A DNA stretch of 7,320 nt from Candidatus Rokubacteria bacterium RIFCSPLOWO2_02_FULL_72_37 (GTDB lineage: Bacteria > Methylomirabilota > Methylomirabilia > Rokubacteriales > CSP1-6). Location of the stretch: positions 1 to 7,320 of the forward strand of contig MGCE01000149.1 of the NCBI GenBank assembly GCA_001790315.1, given 5' to 3'. The notes beneath the pieces are model-generated. The model searched no databases, was not told the origin of the DNA, and saw only the letters and a program-made list of their open reading frames with translations. How positions within the stretch are numbered: position 1 is the stretch's first letter; every line of letters begins with the position of its first letter. The translations under genes were made by a program, and so were the position numbers. Shown here one piece after another: positions 5,500-7,320 of this stretch.

Positions 5500-7320
5500 G
5501 GCTGTCGTCTCGGTGCCAGCGCGAGTCCCCAGGCCTGGAGATCGTCGTCCACGGCGGACGCGCGCCCGTCCTGGCGCCGGTCGAGGACCACCCGGATCCT
5601 CCGCGCCCCGGAGAGCTCCTGCGCGAGGAAGTCGTAGAGCTCGGGGTTCGATCGCGCGACGATGAACAGGTGGCCCAACTCCGTCACCTCCGTCTCCGAC
5701 CGGTCCTGCCAGCGGCGCAGGCCGAGCTCGGTCGCGAGCCGGTCGGCCGCGACGCGGTGCTCCGTGGCACGCGGCACGTCGCCGGCGCGCGTGAGGACGC
5801 CGGCGATGTCCAGGAGGATCTCGGCGCGCAGCGGGTGGAGCCCCAGGGCCTCCGCCCGCTGCGCCGCGGCCTGCAGGTGTCCGAGCGCAGCCTCGGCCTC
5901 GTCCGGCGTGCGGCGCGCGGTCGCACGGCCGAGCAGCGCGAGCGCGGCGGCCTCGTGGCCGCGCTCGCCGCAGCGGCGCGCGAGGTCGAGCGCCTCCTGC
6001 GCCGCCGCCTGCGCTCGGTCCACCTGACCGTCGGTGAGGAGCCCCTCGCCCAGGTTGATCGTCCACGCCGCGAGGTACGCGCGGACCCCGAGCTCCCGGC
6101 TCTGCGCGACGCTGTGCTCGAGCAGCTGCAGGCCCTCCCGGACGTGACCCAGGCGGGCGAACGTGAGCCCGAGCAGCGACGAGGGGATCGGGTGCCAGAG
6201 GGTGAGATGCTTGCGTCGACACGCCTCGAGGCTGCGCTCGAGCGGCAGGACCGCGCGAGCCAGGTGTCCGCGGCGGAGCGCGACGAGCCCGGTCATGGTC
6301 CAGGCGATCACCTGGCTCCACGGGTGGCGCGCGGCCTCCGCCGCCCGGTGAGCCTCGTCGAGGCAGGCGCCGGCCGCGTCGAATCGGCCGAGGTCCGCCA
6401 GCGTGAAGGCGAGCCAGGCGCAGGACGCGACGTACGAGGTGCCGCCGCGGTGCTGCGGGCCCAGGAGCTCGAGGTTCTCGCGCAGCACCCGCTCCGCGCG
6501 ATCGTACTCGCCGAGCAGGTGGAGGCTCTGCCCCACGTACTGGCGCGCGAGCCCCTGGAGCGCGACGTCGCCGCAGGCCTCGCCGACCCGCGCGCATCGC
6601 TCGCCGTACTCGATCGCGGGCGTGGTCTCGCCCTTCAGGTAGTGGTAGTTCACGAGGTAGGTGTAGATCCGCGCCAGTCGCTGCTCGTCCCCGATCTGCT
6701 GCGCCAGCTCCTCGGCCTCGCGCGAGAGCGCGAGGACGTCGTCCAGCCGACCCAGCTGGAGGAGCGGGGGGCGGAGGTCGAGGCGGAGGTCGATGGCCTG
6801 CTCGGTGAGTTCGGGGCTCGGCGGCAGGTGACGGAGCGCCGCGAGCGCGGCCTGAAAGGCCCGCACGGCTTCCACGTTGGCGGCGCGCGCTACCGCGCGG
6901 TCGCCGACCTGGCGATTGTAGATCACCGCCTGTGCCCAGGCCTCGCCGCACGAGGCGTGATACGCGAGCTGATCCACGTAGCTCGTGAGCCGATCGGCGT
7001 AGAGCCGCTCGATCGCCGCCACGATGCGCGCGTGCAGGGCGCGGCGCTGCTCCTTGAGCAGGCTCGCGTATGCGACGTCCCTGGTGAGGGTGTTGCGGAA
7101 CCGGTATTCGAGGTCCGGGAACAGCCCGGCCTCGTGCAGGAATCCCGCGGCCTGGAGGTGGTGCAGGGCGCCGCGCAGTGGCTCGGCGGACAGGGCGCTG
7201 ACCGCCTCGAGGAGCGCGAACGGCACCTCGGTGCCGATCACGGCCGCCGCCTGCAGCAGGAGCTTCTCGTCGTGCGGAAGCCGGTCGATGCGGGCGGCGA
7301 GCACGGCCTGCACGGTCGCC
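5496..7320 (-). CDS. C-terminal part of a large AAA-ATPase/TPR regulatory protein (5' end beyond window)
   Basis: 607 residues are visible; the N-terminus lies beyond position 7320. The first residues, ATVQAVLAARIDRLPHDEK followed by LLLQAAAVIG, are the segment seen just after the AAA_16-type ATPase domain of proteins that often start with an adenylate/guanylate cyclase domain. Whether one is present here cannot be seen. A winged-helix-like region follows (about 20-75, ending LEYRFRNTLTRDVAYASLL), then a long run of helical TPR-type repeats (about 90-530) rich in Ala, Leu, Arg and Glu, with typical helix pairs such as ARQYVGQSLHLLGEYDRAE and LGLTFARLGHVREGLQLLE. Such repeats bind partner proteins. 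The last 62 residues form a separate small module (see its own entry). The gene overlaps the crotonase start by 4 nt (ATGA). A signal-transduction role is inferred from family context; the ligand is unknown. The in-frame GTG at 7313 is internal, not the start. Confidence 0.9.
   Translation of the reverse strand, partial: ATVQAVLAARIDRLPHDEKLLLQAAAVIGTEVPFALLEAVSALSAEPLRGALHHLQAAGFLHEAGLFPDLEYRFRNTLTRDVAYASLLKEQRRALHARIVAAIERLYADRLTSYVDQLAYHASCGEAWAQAVIYNRQVGDRAVARAANVEAVRAFQAALAALRHLPPSPELTEQAIDLRLDLRPPLLQLGRLDDVLALSREAEELAQQIGDEQRLARIYTYLVNYHYLKGETTPAIEYGERCARVGEACGDVALQGLARQYVGQSLHLLGEYDRAERVLRENLELLGPQHRGGTSYVASCAWLAFTLADLGRFDAAGACLDEAHRAAEAARHPWSQVIAWTMTGLVALRRGHLARAVLPLERSLEACRRKHLTLWHPIPSSLLGLTFARLGHVREGLQLLEHSVAQSRELGVRAYLAAWTINLGEGLLTDGQVDRAQAAAQEALDLARRCGERGHEAAALALLGRATARRTPDEAEAALGHLQAAAQRAEALGLHPLRAEILLDIAGVLTRAGDVPRATEHRVAADRLATELGLRRWQDRSETEVTELGHLFIVARSNPELYDFLAQELSGARRIRVVLDRRQDGRASAVDDDLQAWGLALAPRRQP
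5499..5684 (-). other. C-terminal small alpha/beta module of the TPR/ATPase protein
   Basis: The last 62 residues of the TPR/ATPase protein (visible residues 546-607) do not look like TPR. They read as strand (HLFIVAR), helix (NPELYDFLAQELSG), strand (RIRVVLDRR), then a charged tail (QDGRASAVDDD). From memory, a similar strand-helix-strand ending in V-x-LDRR recurs as a free-standing or appended unit in GC-rich Rokubacteria and deltaproteobacterial-type genomes, without known function. Domain boundaries are by eye. Confidence 0.5.

Noticed and set aside
4588..5637. 349-codon plus-strand open frame across the crotonase gene.
   Set aside because: It is a low-complexity Arg/Ala/Glu/Val translation, antisense to a clear crotonase, with no start context or domain.
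5500..6951. Long upstream extension of the crotonase frame inside the TPR/ATPase gene.
   Set aside because: The extension is Pro/Arg/Gly-rich shadow sequence. The crotonase fold starts at ATG 5499, and the other frame there encodes clean TPR protein.

Overview
This is a GC-rich (roughly 70% G+C by eye), gene-dense bacterial chromosome segment with no RNA genes, CRISPR arrays, insertion sequences or phage structural genes. Gene content suggests a Gram-negative bacterium: there is a MlaC-type periplasmic phospholipid-carrier protein with a signal peptide. The style of the large TPR/ATPase protein and its C-terminal module recalls Candidatus Rokubacteria/Methylomirabilota or deltaproteobacterial-type genomes. 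That placement is an impression, not a proof.

Left part (1-3314, minus strand): a tight four-gene unit read right to left. It encodes an AI-2E/PerM-type permease, a CarS-like (DUF46) CDP-archaeol synthase homologue, a tandem universal stress protein, and a TerC/Alx-family membrane protein cut by the left window edge. The first two genes overlap by 4 nt (ATGA), and the next gaps are 23 and 21 nt. Three of the four products are integral membrane proteins and one is a cytoplasmic nucleotide-binding stress protein, so the unit looks devoted to membrane or metal/stress homeostasis. The CarS homologue is the most unusual member.

Middle (3315-4714, plus strand): a short divergent promoter region leads into a four-helix 'phage holin 4_2' type membrane protein. 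After a 184-nt gap with a possible sigma-54-like element comes a two-gene unit. It encodes a 62-aa five-cysteine zinc-ribbon protein whose stop overlaps the start (TGATG) of a mlaC-like gene. No mlaD, mlaE or mlaF is visible beside it.

Right part (4723-7320, minus strand): converging on mlaC with only 8 nt between stop codons is a two-gene unit. The upstream gene is the C-terminal 607 residues of a large AAA-ATPase/TPR regulatory protein that runs off the right edge and ends in an apparently separate small alpha/beta module. It overlaps by 4 nt (ATGA) an enoyl-CoA hydratase/isomerase-family gene whose two canonical catalytic glutamates are replaced.

No complete, clearly new multi-gene system is visible. 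The best leads are the bacterial CarS-like gene in a stress/transport operon, the zinc-ribbon/MlaC coupling, the glutamate-less crotonase coupled to a regulatory ATPase, and the recurrent-looking C-terminal module of that ATPase.
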